Source: Epilithonimonas hungarica (GTDB taxonomy: Bacteria; Bacteroidota; Bacteroidia; Flavobacteriales; Weeksellaceae). Taken from it: a stretch of 64,000 nt of DNA. The stretch lies in the NCBI RefSeq assembly GCF_900102265.1, contig NZ_FNBH01000002.1, forward strand, positions 620,001 through 684,000, read 5' to 3'. This document shows positions 52,831 through 61,582 of the stretch, piece after piece (position 1 is the stretch's first letter; every line of letters begins with the position of its first letter). The translations under genes and the position numbers were made by a program. Under the pieces are notes generated by a model. It was not told the origin of the DNA and made no database searches. It worked only from the letters and a program-made list of their open reading frames with translations.

Positions 52831-52856
52831 CCAGAGATATTAGTTTGTTTTTTCAA

Positions 52857-53642
52857 TTATAGATCTTCAGCTTCTGCCAAAAGCTCTACAATATCCTTAA
52901 CTTCTACTTCTGTATTTTTATTAAAGTGTTTCACGCCATCTGTCATCATCGTATTACAGAAAGGGCAACCTGTCGCAATAATCTTTGGTTCGAATGAAAG
53001 CGCTTCCTCTGTTCTTTCCACATTGATATCCTTATTCCCTTTTTCCGGTTCCTTGAACATCTGTGCTCCTCCAGCTCCGCAACATAATCCGTTTGTCTTG
53101 CAACGTTTCATTTCCACCAATTCTGCATCCAGTTTTTCAAGAAGCATTCTTGGCGCCTCATATTCGTCATTGGCTCTCCCAAGGTAGCATGGATCATGGA
53201 ATGTAATTTTTTTTCCTTTGAAGCTTCCGCCCTCTATTTTCAATCTTCCTTCCTGCATCAATTGTTTTAGGAATTGAGTATGATGCATCACTTCATAATT
53301 CCCGCCAAGACTCGGATACTCATTTTTCAACGTATTGAAGCAATGCGGGCAGGCTGTGACTATTTTTTTGACTTCGTAGGCATTCAGCACTTCGATATTG
53401 GTCAAGGCCATCATTTGGAAAACAAACTCATTCCCGGCACGTTTTGCAGGGTCGCCAGTACAAGATTCCTCTTGCCCCAGAACAGCGAATTCTACATTGA
53501 TCTTATTAAGGATTTTGCAGAATGCACGTGTGATCTTTTTCGCACGATCATCGAAACTCCCAGCACAACCTACCCAGAAGAGAACTTCGGGAGATTTGCC
53601 TTCCATTGCGTATTCTGCCATTGTTTTTATAGTGAAATCCAT
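52857..53642 (-). CDS. (Fe-S)-binding CCG-domain oxidoreductase subunit
   Basis: 261 residues with two CCG (cysteine-rich) domains as in HdrB/GlpC/LutA. The first has LFWVGCAGSFDDRAKK, then VTACPHCFNTLKNEY; the second has TFHDPCYLGRANDEYEAPR, GLCCGAGGAQMF and IATGCPFCNTMM. It probably takes electrons with the membrane Fe-S subunit (55637-56953), from which it is separated here by a two-gene insertion. Its ATG lies one base after the stop of the insertion's small gene (TAA-T-ATG). Electron donor and acceptor are unknown. Confidence 0.92.
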   Translation of the reverse strand: MDFTIKTMAEYAMEGKSPEVLFWVGCAGSFDDRAKKITRAFCKILNKINVEFAVLGQEESCTGDPAKRAGNEFVFQMMALTNIEVLNAYEVKKIVTACPHCFNTLKNEYPSLGGNYEVMHHTQFLKQLMQEGRLKIEGGSFKGKKITFHDPCYLGRANDEYEAPRMLLEKLDAELVEMKRCKTNGLCCGAGGAQMFKEPEKGNKDINVERTEEALSFEPKIIATGCPFCNTMMTDGVKHFNKNTEVEVKDIVELLAEAEDL

Positions 53643-53643
53643 A

Positions 53644-54174
53644 TTAGTTATTAAAAGTTATTTCATTTCCTATATATAAATTAGGACAACCACATTCTGA
53701 TAACAAATTATTAATTCTAACTTGATCTGCGGTCTGGATAATTTGTGTATGTGTTGGGACATTTGGTTTTAAACAAATTATCGCAAAAACATTTCTCATA
53801 TCAGTCAAATTGTAATTAGTTTTAATTTTTTTTATTGTCTGAATGATTTGATCTAAAGCGTCATCTTTTTTAGAATCAGACTTCCAAGAATTAGTAAAAT
53901 CTTTTAATTTTTTAACTTCTACAAAACAAACTACCTTTTCATCATTAATTGAAAAATCACATTTTCTTCCATCTTGGCTATTAAATAAACAACTATCAAT
54001 CTTCAAAAAAACAATTTCTTTTTGTTTTGGATTATTTATTTGAAAATCAAAATCATTTGCATTCGAAATAATACAAGGAGAGCCACTCGTATCGGGATCT
54101 TTTATATAAATTATCTTTTCCGTTTCAGTTTCGATACAATTGGGGAAATTGTTATTATTAAATATATTTTTCAT
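53644..54174 (-). CDS. Putative PD-(D/E)XK-type nuclease of an ATPase-nuclease cassette
   Basis: 176 residues, no close family recognised. The middle part has KCDFSINDEKVVCFVEVKKL, with Asp73, Glu86, Val, Lys88: a D-x12-E-x-K pattern like the PD-(D/E)XK nuclease core (beta-hairpin, acid then ExK), followed by an amphipathic helix with Gln (DALDQIIQTIKKIK). There is no HNH, TOPRIM or HEPN motif. It starts eight bases after the ATPase gene and ends one base before the Fe-S gene. The nuclease call is a motif-based hypothesis; a non-catalytic partner remains possible. Codon use is AT-rich. Confidence 0.55.
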   Translation of the reverse strand: MKNIFNNNNFPNCIETETEKIIYIKDPDTSGSPCIISNANDFDFQINNPKQKEIVFLKIDSCLFNSQDGRKCDFSINDEKVVCFVEVKKLKDFTNSWKSDSKKDDALDQIIQTIKKIKTNYNLTDMRNVFAIICLKPNVPTHTQIIQTADQVRINNLLSECGCPNLYIGNEITFNN

Positions 54175-54182
54175 CTAATAAT

Positions 54183-55568
54183 TTAATTATCTGCTGATAT
54201 ATATGCAATCTCTCTAAAATCGTTCATTATATCTTCCGAAACACTATCTATTATATTGTTTTCTATTAAACCTGTCTTCAAATTTAATATTGACTTTGTC
54301 TTACCGTTTACAATTTGAAATGCAGCAAAATCTTCAGGATTTATCCAAGATCTTTTTGAAATTATTTTATTAATTTTTTCTCTATTTTTTCCTTCATTTT
54401 CATTTCCTTTCATAAATGCAAAAAGGAGATTATTGATTGAAGATAAGAAAAACGGACTATGTGTTGTATAAAAATGTATTGTGCCTTTATCAATTTTTCC
54501 AAAATCATCAGTTCTACCACTTTCAAGAAGCTTTAGTAAATCATATTGAGCTCTAGGAAATAAGTTTGTTTCAGGTTCTTCAATAACGAATGAATAATTA
54601 CCCCCACCCCTTTCTTTATTTTTTGTAAACTCAATAGGAAGAATAATCGGGATTATACTTTGAAATCCTGATGCGCTTTCTGTTAATTTCATTTTTTTCC
54701 TCTTAGAAAAATAAATTCTATCTTCTCCATTTACATTCTTATATATTGTACCTTCTTTTAAGAAACTTATATCAAACTCTTTAATCTCATAGGATGCATT
54801 ACTATATATACTCGCAAAATTTAGTAGATGCTTGGGAATTGGCACTTCAAGATTTTGGAAAGAAAGTGCAGCTTGTTTTAATAAATTAATAATAACCCTC
54901 TCAGCAGGAATATACAAAGGTGATTTAAAAAAGAATTCTCTTTTCGTAGTATTTGCTGTTTCGATAACGTTTAAAACTTCTTTTTCGGACAAATCGAGAT
55001 CATAATCAAATCTATCTGAAAATTCGCGAAACTTTTTAGAAAAATCTTCTAATGATTTTTCTGTTTGACTCAGCCTGTCCCACATTACTGAAAATTTGTA
55101 CGAAAAATCAAAATTTTGAGATAATCCTGAAAGTTTCTTAAACTCCTTCTTACATTTAATGAAGTCATGATTTTCAAAAGCTTCATTTATTTTAGAAAGG
55201 TTAATCTTATCACTAAAAACAATCTTACTCTTTTTTAATATAATTTTATGGGTCGGACTCTCAAATAAGATTTCTGTTTTACTATTGAGACAATCAACTA
55301 TAGAATAATCTTCAAGTGCTTCTTTAAACTTAGTGAAGCTAGGCTCCTTAAAAAGTTCTAAATCTTCTTTATTTTTAGTGATTGAAAAAAAAGATCTTCT
55401 ACCTTCTTTAAAATTATGATATAATCTTGGTGAATTACAAATCGTATATAATTTCGCTAAAGTACTTTTCCCACTAGCTTGTGGTCCAATAAAAACATTT
55501 ACACTTTTTAAATCTAAATCGGCATGTTCTATTGGTCCAAAATTTTTAACAATTAGTTTTGAGTTCAT
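54183..55568 (-). CDS. OLD/SMC-like AAA_15 ABC ATPase without TOPRIM domain
   Basis: 461 residues. N-terminal LIVKNFGPIEHADLDLKSVN and Walker A GPQASGKST (28-36, Lys34). Middle insertion with a helical, coiled-coil-like stretch (about 165-200), and YIPAERVIINLLKQ. ABC-type signature region ESASGFQSIIPIILP (about 297-311), Walker B FVIEEPETNLFPRAQ (about 327-341, Glu331) and a His-switch TTHSPFFLSS (His370). The remaining 85 residues have no TOPRIM acids. It is the sort of ATPase found in anti-phage systems with a separate effector. Visibly AT-rich against both neighbours. Confidence 0.85.
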   Translation of the reverse strand: MNSKLIVKNFGPIEHADLDLKSVNVFIGPQASGKSTLAKLYTICNSPRLYHNFKEGRRSFFSITKNKEDLELFKEPSFTKFKEALEDYSIVDCLNSKTEILFESPTHKIILKKSKIVFSDKINLSKINEAFENHDFIKCKKEFKKLSGLSQNFDFSYKFSVMWDRLSQTEKSLEDFSKKFREFSDRFDYDLDLSEKEVLNVIETANTTKREFFFKSPLYIPAERVIINLLKQAALSFQNLEVPIPKHLLNFASIYSNASYEIKEFDISFLKEGTIYKNVNGEDRIYFSKRKKMKLTESASGFQSIIPIILPIEFTKNKERGGGNYSFVIEEPETNLFPRAQYDLLKLLESGRTDDFGKIDKGTIHFYTTHSPFFLSSINNLLFAFMKGNENEGKNREKINKIISKRSWINPEDFAAFQIVNGKTKSILNLKTGLIENNIIDSVSEDIMNDFREIAYISADN

Positions 55569-55636
55569 TATTGGCTCTAAATAATGTTTAAATTTACAAT
55601 TTTTATTAGTTTTATTGCTTACATAAAAAACATTCT

Positions 55637-56953
55637 CTAATCATTTGCCCAGTTCAAACGGTCTGCTTGGTTGTATTGCCAAGGTGCAGCATTGTTCTCG
55701 ACATTGGTCATCATCAGATTCAATTCTGTAGGTGCTGCGGATTGTTCCATTACCAGGAATCTTCTCATCTCGAAAATAATCGATAGCGGATCAATCAGAA
55801 CCGGGCAAACCTCTACACAAGCATTACAGGTGGTACACGCCCAAAGCTCTTCTTTGGTAATATAATCGTTCAATAGTTTTTTTCCATCATCAACAAACTT
55901 ACCTCCATTTTTATTAAGATTTTTACCGACTTCTTCCAGACGATCTCTGGTCTTCATCATGATCAACCTTGGAGACAATTTTTTTCCTGTGATATTCGCA
56001 GGACAAACAGAAGTACATCTTCCACATTCTGTACAAGAATAGGCACTCATTAACTGATGCTGATTGAGGTCAAAGATATCCTCAGCGCCAAACTTCGAAG
56101 GAACTTCTGCCTCACCTTCAGCGGGAGCCGCATAAGGGTCGGCATTCGGGTCCATCATCAACTTGATCTCTTTCGTCACAGAATCCAAATTGTTGAATTT
56201 CCCTTTTTTCTCAAGATTCGCAAACCATGTATTCGGAAAGGCCAAAATGATATGAAGATGTTTGGAATAATAAAGATAATTCATAAAGAACAAAATCCCG
56301 ACAAAGTGAAACCACCACGCAGATTTTTCTATGATATGAAGTGTTTCCAAACTAAAATTTTGAAAGAAAGGAAACAAATATTTTGAAATGGGGAAATTAG
56401 AACCAAAACGAGCTGAATCAGAATAATAATCTGCACCGTTCATCGTGAAGAAAGCAACCATCAAAGAGAATTCGATGATCAGAATCCAGTTGGCATCCTG
56501 TTTTGGCCAGCCGAACAATTCTTTCATCGTTAACCTTTTGACGCCATAAAAATTTCTTCTGATAAAAAATACAACCACTGCCAACACGACCAAGGCCGCT
56601 AAAACTTCCAAAGTCGCTGTAAAGAAATAATAAACCGAATCTCCTAAAATGCTATGCAAAAATCGGTGTGTCCCGAAAATACCATCAATAATGATCTCCA
56701 GTAATTCTATATTGATAATAACGAATCCAACATACACAAAAATGTGCAAAATCCCAGCAATAGGACGTTTTACCATTTTACTTTGTCCAAGTGCAACTCT
56801 GGCCATGATTGCCCAACGCTCCGGTTTTCTGTCAGTCCGGTTGATTTCTCGACCCAATTTGATATTGCGATATAATTCTTTCAGACTTTTAGCAAATAAA
56901 CCAAAGCCTGCTACCAAAAGAATTAAAAAAATTACATTGTCAATATATTGCAT
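55637..56953 (-). CDS. Membrane (Fe-S)-binding oxidoreductase subunit
   Basis: 438 residues. N-terminal 5-6 transmembrane helices of the NarI/HdrE-like type (VIFLILLVAGFGLFAKSL, GILHIFVYVGFVIINIELLE, FTATLEVLAALVVLAVVVF), which may bind haem through conserved histidines (LHIFV, FLHSIL). The C-terminal 4Fe-4S dicluster domain has Cys 307, 310, 313, 317 (CTECGRCTSVCP) and 373, 376, 379, 383 (CTTCNACVEVCP). It transfers electrons at the inner membrane, together with the CCG protein. Its stop is followed by a 68-base AT-rich spacer and then the inserted cassette. Confidence 0.92.
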   Translation of the reverse strand: MQYIDNVIFLILLVAGFGLFAKSLKELYRNIKLGREINRTDRKPERWAIMARVALGQSKMVKRPIAGILHIFVYVGFVIINIELLEIIIDGIFGTHRFLHSILGDSVYYFFTATLEVLAALVVLAVVVFFIRRNFYGVKRLTMKELFGWPKQDANWILIIEFSLMVAFFTMNGADYYSDSARFGSNFPISKYLFPFFQNFSLETLHIIEKSAWWFHFVGILFFMNYLYYSKHLHIILAFPNTWFANLEKKGKFNNLDSVTKEIKLMMDPNADPYAAPAEGEAEVPSKFGAEDIFDLNQHQLMSAYSCTECGRCTSVCPANITGKKLSPRLIMMKTRDRLEEVGKNLNKNGGKFVDDGKKLLNDYITKEELWACTTCNACVEVCPVLIDPLSIIFEMRRFLVMEQSAAPTELNLMMTNVENNAAPWQYNQADRLNWAND

Positions 56954-56955
56954 AG

Positions 56956-57909
56956 TTATTTTTTGTCAGAGTTCTTTCCAAAAACCGAGAAGTTCAGATA
57001 TCTTTTTGGGTTGGTCTTGAAATCTTCCACCAACTCATTAAGGTTTTTCGAAGTTTTTGTTAGATTGTTGTAAAGCTCTTCATCTTTTGCCAATTTACCA
57101 AGAGAACCTTCCCCGTTTTGTATGCCGGAAATAACGTTATTCAGTTTGCCAGCGGTCTGATTGAACTGATCGATTGTCCCATTCAATTTCTCAATATCCA
57201 CACGCTCAGCAACAGAGCCATATTTATCCAAAGTCCTATTGGCCGTTACCATTGCTTGATTGGCACTTGCAACCACTTCGTGCAGTCCCCTTTCATTACT
57301 TGCCAAAATACCGTTGGTTCTATCGGAAGTTGCTTTGAAAGACTCAATTGTTCTGTTGAGATTAGATAGCAATAATTTGATCTCTCTTCTGTTCTGCTCA
57401 TCTACAATTTTGTTTGTACTCGCCAAGGTCGAATCCAGCTTCAATAGAACATTTGATAATTGATCTTTCACAGGTTTTACCTGGGATGACAATGAATTCA
57501 GCATTGATAATTGATAATCCCCTTTTAAAGTATCTCCGTCTTTTGCCGTATCTCCTCCATAAAACAGATTAACCTTTATCTCCTTTCCGGACATTAGACC
57601 TGGTTCAAAAATCTCCACTGTAGAATTCCTAGAGAATTCGAAATTGTCATCAATGGTCAATTTCACAACAAAATGCAACTTACCGCCTTTGGAAGTTATC
57701 GGTTTTATTTCATCTACTTGTCCTACTTTTAATCCGTTGATAGAAACGGGATTGGAAGCAGAAAGACCTTCTACGTTATCATACTTTACATAAAAGATAT
57801 TATCAGTTGTAAAAAGGCTTTTTCCTTTCATAAATTGATAAAGTACGACAAAACTGACAATAGCGAATATAGCGATCAATCCTGTTTTTAATTCTTTACT
57901 TAACTTCAC
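56956..57909 (-). CDS. MCE/MlaD-family lipid-transport protein
   Basis: 317 residues. One N-terminal transmembrane helix (TGLIAIFAIVSFVVLYQFMK), the MCE domain at about 37-115 (YVKYDNVEGLSASNPVSING, LKVGQVDEI, SRNSTVEIFEPGLMSGKEIK), then a long alpha-helical region (about 125-300) rich in coiled-coil heptads (LSSQVKPVKDQLSNVLLKLD). The periplasmic ring of MCE domains forms part of phospholipid transport (Mla-like). The rest of such a system (ATPase, permease) is not in the window. It is two bases from the Fe-S membrane subunit. Confidence 0.92.
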   Translation of the reverse strand: MKLSKELKTGLIAIFAIVSFVVLYQFMKGKSLFTTDNIFYVKYDNVEGLSASNPVSINGLKVGQVDEIKPITSKGGKLHFVVKLTIDDNFEFSRNSTVEIFEPGLMSGKEIKVNLFYGGDTAKDGDTLKGDYQLSMLNSLSSQVKPVKDQLSNVLLKLDSTLASTNKIVDEQNRREIKLLLSNLNRTIESFKATSDRTNGILASNERGLHEVVASANQAMVTANRTLDKYGSVAERVDIEKLNGTIDQFNQTAGKLNNVISGIQNGEGSLGKLAKDEELYNNLTKTSKNLNELVEDFKTNPKRYLNFSVFGKNSDKK

Positions 57910-58033
57910 GTTTTTGTTGGGTTTTTACTAATTAGCAAATATAAGAATATTGGATCTATAATTATTATAAATAAAAAACAACAAAAGCGACAATCATGCC
58001 GCTTCTGCTTATTTTGATATATTATTGAATCTA

Positions 58034-60175
58034 TTATTGAGCTGTCTTGTCCCAAACCTCGATTCTAAAATCTTTGATATTGGCATTGTCTTGAAGACTC
58101 TTCAAGAATGCGCCAGTAAATTGCTGAGAATTCTGCTGATTGATAGATTCTGTAATCTGCTTAATATCTCCTGGCAGTTTGTTGGTCTTAACAGATTTTT
58201 TAACGACCAGATAAACACCCGTCATCCCTTCGATCGGCTGGGACAATTTGTTTGCAGCCACTCCAAATGCAGCACCAGCAACTTTAGGTTCCATTGCTCC
58301 ATTTACAGCCGGGTTGAATAAGTTAACATCCGCACTTCCTTTTGTCGTACCAAAAGCTTTTGCCGCCTGGTCAAGGGATGCATATTTTCCTGCATTGATT
58401 TTTTCGATGATTTTTTTGGCAAGAACTTTATTTTTCACAATCGGTTCGATCTGATCTCTTACAGTTTCTGGATCAGCAAGACCCTCATCCTGCTTCCCTA
58501 CCAAATAGGCCACTATTCTATCTCCGGTTCCTTCTACTGTGAAAATATCTGTATCTCCAATTTCTCGTTTCTTATCGAAAGCCCAAGCAATCACATCCGG
58601 ATCTTTATCCGTATTAAGACCTGGAAGCGTTCCTTGGAAACGACCTACAGTTTTGGGATTATCGAATCTATATTTATTTTTTTCAGCTAAACTTTTGAAT
58701 TGATTAAAGCTTTTTCCTTCAGTCTGCTGGATAAATCTTGTAGCTTGGGTCAACACTTGGTTTTCTGTTTTATCAGAAGCTTTGATAGCTTTTGCAAGAT
58801 GAGCGATCTTATAGGTCATCGCCCCTGATTTTTTGTCTTCAACATTAATGATATGATATCCGAAAGCCGTTTCCTGCAATCCTGTTGCTCCTTTAGGATT
58901 ATTTGCTAAAAAGCTCAAATATCCCGGTGCAAACTGACTTGCCGGAGTAGTCCATCCTACACTTCCGTTTCTTTCAACAGCATTTGGTTCATCAGACAAT
59001 TTAAGTCCTTCAGTAAATTTCGCAGGGTCAGCTTTGATTACAGCCAATAAACTATCTGCAGTTTTCTTAGCTGCTTCTTTAGTCCTGTTAGAAGTTGATC
59101 TTTCAGCTCCTTTATAGGCAATCAAGATATGTTTTGATAATGTGGAATCAGATGCTTTCTTATCTAACAATTTTGAAACCACATACAGACTTTGCTCTTT
59201 GTAAGGTCCAAAAGTTTGTCCGATAGCTGCTGTAGCAATTTTATCCTTAAGTTCTGTTGGCAATTGTGTAGGGCTTACATATTGAGGGATGAAAGGAACA
59301 TCAGAATTAAGCTCTACGAACATAGAATCATTCGTAGTATTCTGGAAGTTTTCTGTCCCGTTAGAAGCATCTGTTCCTTTAAGGAAAAGCTTGTTGATCT
59401 CGTTAAGCGTTGCTGCATCATCTTGAGGACTAGGTATAGCCGGAAAATAAGCATAGGCCAAGTTTCTGCTTGCAGTTGCTTTGAATCTTGTTGGATGTTG
59501 CTTGATATAGTCCGCAAGATCTTGTGTTGTAACTTTTACGTTGTTCTTTTTAGAAAACTCAAGATAATCAACTTTTACGAAATCAATATTGGCCATATCA
59601 TCACGGAACTTCATCATCAGCTCAGCTTCTTTTTTGCTGGTAGTTATACCAGAGGTCAAGTTTCCGAAAAGCATTCTTGCCATCATCCTGTACTCGATTG
59701 CTTTTTTATTTTTCAACCAATAGGAATAATTTTCAGGATTTGAAACCTGAGAAGCTTCTATTTCTGATTTAAGCTGCTGTAGTTTGAAGTTTCCTTTTTC
59801 ATCAAAGTACTGCTGACTTTGTGCGAAAATAGGATCATACTGAAGCTGACTCCAGAATATCTCATCTGTAAGCTTAAGTCCCATTTTGTCAAACTGCTGT
59901 TTTATCAATTTTGACTGCACAAGGATCTGCCAAGCCTGCTCCTCAAGACCCTTGGTTGGTTGTCCTTGTTGCTGAGCCTGTTGCTGCATTATGAAAAGTT
60001 GGTCGTTGAACTCATCTCTTGTGATATCATCACCATTTACCTTACCAAAAACATTCGGATTCTTTGAGAACATCTTGTCAAAGGTATCAGCATTAAAAAG
60101 AAATGATACTAATCCTAAAGCTATGACGCCTAATAATAGCCACGATCTTTTTCTAATTTCGCCTAAAATTGCCAT
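58034..60175 (-). CDS. PpiD/SurA-like peptidylprolyl isomerase, membrane-anchored
   Basis: 713 residues. N-terminal membrane helix (SWLLLGVIALGLVSFLFNAD) and SurA-N-type chaperone domain (VNGDDITRDEFNDQLFIMQQ). Parvulin-type rotamase domain at about 345-455 (LSKHILIAYKGAERSTSNRT, NGSVGWTTPASQFAPGYLSF, ETAFGYHIINVEDKKSG). A second, degenerate parvulin/SurA-like segment lies near the C-terminus (PAVNGAMEPKVAGAAFGVAA). It assists folding of exported or outer-membrane proteins. Large for PpiD but in the Bacteroidota range. Monocistronic. Confidence 0.92.
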   Translation of the reverse strand: MAILGEIRKRSWLLLGVIALGLVSFLFNADTFDKMFSKNPNVFGKVNGDDITRDEFNDQLFIMQQQAQQQGQPTKGLEEQAWQILVQSKLIKQQFDKMGLKLTDEIFWSQLQYDPIFAQSQQYFDEKGNFKLQQLKSEIEASQVSNPENYSYWLKNKKAIEYRMMARMLFGNLTSGITTSKKEAELMMKFRDDMANIDFVKVDYLEFSKKNNVKVTTQDLADYIKQHPTRFKATASRNLAYAYFPAIPSPQDDAATLNEINKLFLKGTDASNGTENFQNTTNDSMFVELNSDVPFIPQYVSPTQLPTELKDKIATAAIGQTFGPYKEQSLYVVSKLLDKKASDSTLSKHILIAYKGAERSTSNRTKEAAKKTADSLLAVIKADPAKFTEGLKLSDEPNAVERNGSVGWTTPASQFAPGYLSFLANNPKGATGLQETAFGYHIINVEDKKSGAMTYKIAHLAKAIKASDKTENQVLTQATRFIQQTEGKSFNQFKSLAEKNKYRFDNPKTVGRFQGTLPGLNTDKDPDVIAWAFDKKREIGDTDIFTVEGTGDRIVAYLVGKQDEGLADPETVRDQIEPIVKNKVLAKKIIEKINAGKYASLDQAAKAFGTTKGSADVNLFNPAVNGAMEPKVAGAAFGVAANKLSQPIEGMTGVYLVVKKSVKTNKLPGDIKQITESINQQNSQQFTGAFLKSLQDNANIKDFRIEVWDKTAQ

Positions 60176-60269
60176 TTTATATTATGTGTTTATAATCAGT
60201 TTGCGAAAATACATATTTTTAAGAGAATAGGAAAAATAATTTGGATACATTTGTAAATGTGCTTGATAA

Positions 60270-60300
60270 AATAAAAAAAACCTCCAAAATTTAGAGGTTT
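60270..60300 (-). terminator. Terminator of the ECF sigma module
   Basis: Minus strand: AAACCTC (60300-60294) / GAGGTTT (60284-60278), then TTTTTAT. It lies between the exported LTxxQ protein gene and the PpiD-like gene, downstream of the former. Confidence 0.8.
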
Positions 60301-60306
60301 CTTGAT

Positions 60307-60912
60307 CTATTTATCGTTTTTCTTATCCAGTATTTTCTCTCGCATTTTCCCTTCGTTTTGGAAAAGTTTCAAAACTTGCTGTGGCGTAAGAATTTTTAAA
60401 AATTTATCCGCATAAGTTTTTCTGTTATTAAGCAATTGTTGCCCAACATCAAAACTCTGGTTTAATCGGTTGATAGCCTCTTCATTAGAAAGGTTTCCAA
60501 AATTTTTATCCGAATTAAATTTTTCCTTTATCTGCTTCTGGTTACTTTGATATTCCGCAAAAAGGCTTTTGAACTCATCTTGTTTGTCTGTAGGAATTTC
60601 CAGGTCATCAATTGCAATATTCTCTTTCATCTTTTGGAGAAAGGCAGAACGTTCTTTTACGGACATATTACTTACAGCCGTTTTTTTCTCATCGATGTTC
60701 ATTGTTCTCCATTCAGATGCTCTGGGAATACTCGTTTGTCTCTGGTAAGTTCCGGAAGGTGACAATGACGATGTTGTTGAACCACTTCTGAAAGAAGAAC
60801 CTGGGCTGCTTCTTTGTGTTGTGGTCGGAGTTCCTGTTCTACGTTCTTGCCCTCTGGCTGTGTGTGCAGAAAATAATCCCGCAATCAAAATAGTCAATAA
60901 CAATTTTTTCAT
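60307..60912 (-). CDS. Exported LTxxQ-like protein of an ECF sigma module
   Basis: 201 residues. Signal peptide (LLLTILIAGLFSAHTARGQE), then a Ser/Thr/Gly/Arg-rich low-complexity segment (about 23-65), then an all-helical part with repeated charged helices and LKILTPQQVLKLFQNEGKMR near the C-terminus, like the LTxxQ motif of CpxP/Spy-type periplasmic proteins. In Bacteroidota such proteins are encoded beside ECF sigma factors and thought to sense envelope stress. Here it follows the anti-sigma-like gene after 18 bases, so it belongs to the same transcript. Confidence 0.78.
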   Translation of the reverse strand: MKKLLLTILIAGLFSAHTARGQERRTGTPTTTQRSSPGSSFRSGSTTSSLSPSGTYQRQTSIPRASEWRTMNIDEKKTAVSNMSVKERSAFLQKMKENIAIDDLEIPTDKQDEFKSLFAEYQSNQKQIKEKFNSDKNFGNLSNEEAINRLNQSFDVGQQLLNNRKTYADKFLKILTPQQVLKLFQNEGKMREKILDKKNDK

Positions 60913-60930
60913 CTCTCTAATATTTTGTTA

Positions 60931-61512
60931 TTAATTATAAAGGTCAAGATAAACATCCTGTTCACTATTCCTGTCAATATCTTTTATCTGGTCCGGCGTG
61001 AAAGCTACGAGAACCTTTTCAACCTCAGACTCGGACCTTCTTTTCGTTTCCACAGCATAATCCTGTCTGTCCGTATTATCAAAACTATTGTTTCTACGAT
61101 TATCAGACTTAGACAAATTAGCGATAGGCCTCTGCGATTTCAAATGCTCTGCTTTATGTTCAACAGATTGGATTGGATTTGAAACATCATTGTTGTCAGC
61201 TAATGCATTTGCGGGTTCTTGCTCCGTAGAATGGACTTCGTAAACGCTATCAATAATTGGTTTTTGCTGAGCCATTTGCATCTCAGGACCATCATTAAGT
61301 CCCAAAAACGCAGTAATACCTGCAATCATAACAATTGCCGCTGCAGCAACCCATTTGAAATTCAAAGAGAAAACTTTTGCTTCTTTCTGAACAACTGGGA
61401 TTCTTTCTCCAATTGTTTTCGAGATCACACTATCCTGAAGCGTTCTGAAAAACCCTTCCGAAGGTTCCGGATAAGGTGTTTTTCTGTTCAGTTTTTCTAT
61501 ATCAATTTTCAT
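60931..61512 (-). CDS. Membrane protein, putative anti-sigma factor
   Basis: 193 residues. Cytoplasmic N-terminus of about 55 residues (EKLNRKTPYPEPSEGFFRTL) with a conserved-looking PxPSEGFF, a single transmembrane helix at about 53-70 (WVAAAAIVMIAGITAFLGL), then a disordered periplasmic part. No zinc motif (ZAS HxxxCxxC) is present. Position right after an ECF sigma gene (70-base gap) and the single-pass topology suggest an anti-sigma factor. The function is inferred from context. Confidence 0.72.
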   Translation of the reverse strand: MKIDIEKLNRKTPYPEPSEGFFRTLQDSVISKTIGERIPVVQKEAKVFSLNFKWVAAAAIVMIAGITAFLGLNDGPEMQMAQQKPIIDSVYEVHSTEQEPANALADNNDVSNPIQSVEHKAEHLKSQRPIANLSKSDNRRNNSFDNTDRQDYAVETKRRSESEVEKVLVAFTPDQIKDIDRNSEQDVYLDLYN

Positions 61513-61582
61513 TTGCTTTTATTTAATTTTTCATTGTCAAATGGAACGTCAGATGACGTTTCATAACTATATTCTCTAATAT

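Noticed and set aside
53644-55568. Assignment to Gabija, Septu, PARIS or a classic OLD nuclease
   Set aside because: No TOPRIM acids in the ATPase, no UvrD-like helicase, no HNH and no evident AriB-type domain in the partner; the named systems do not fit by reading.
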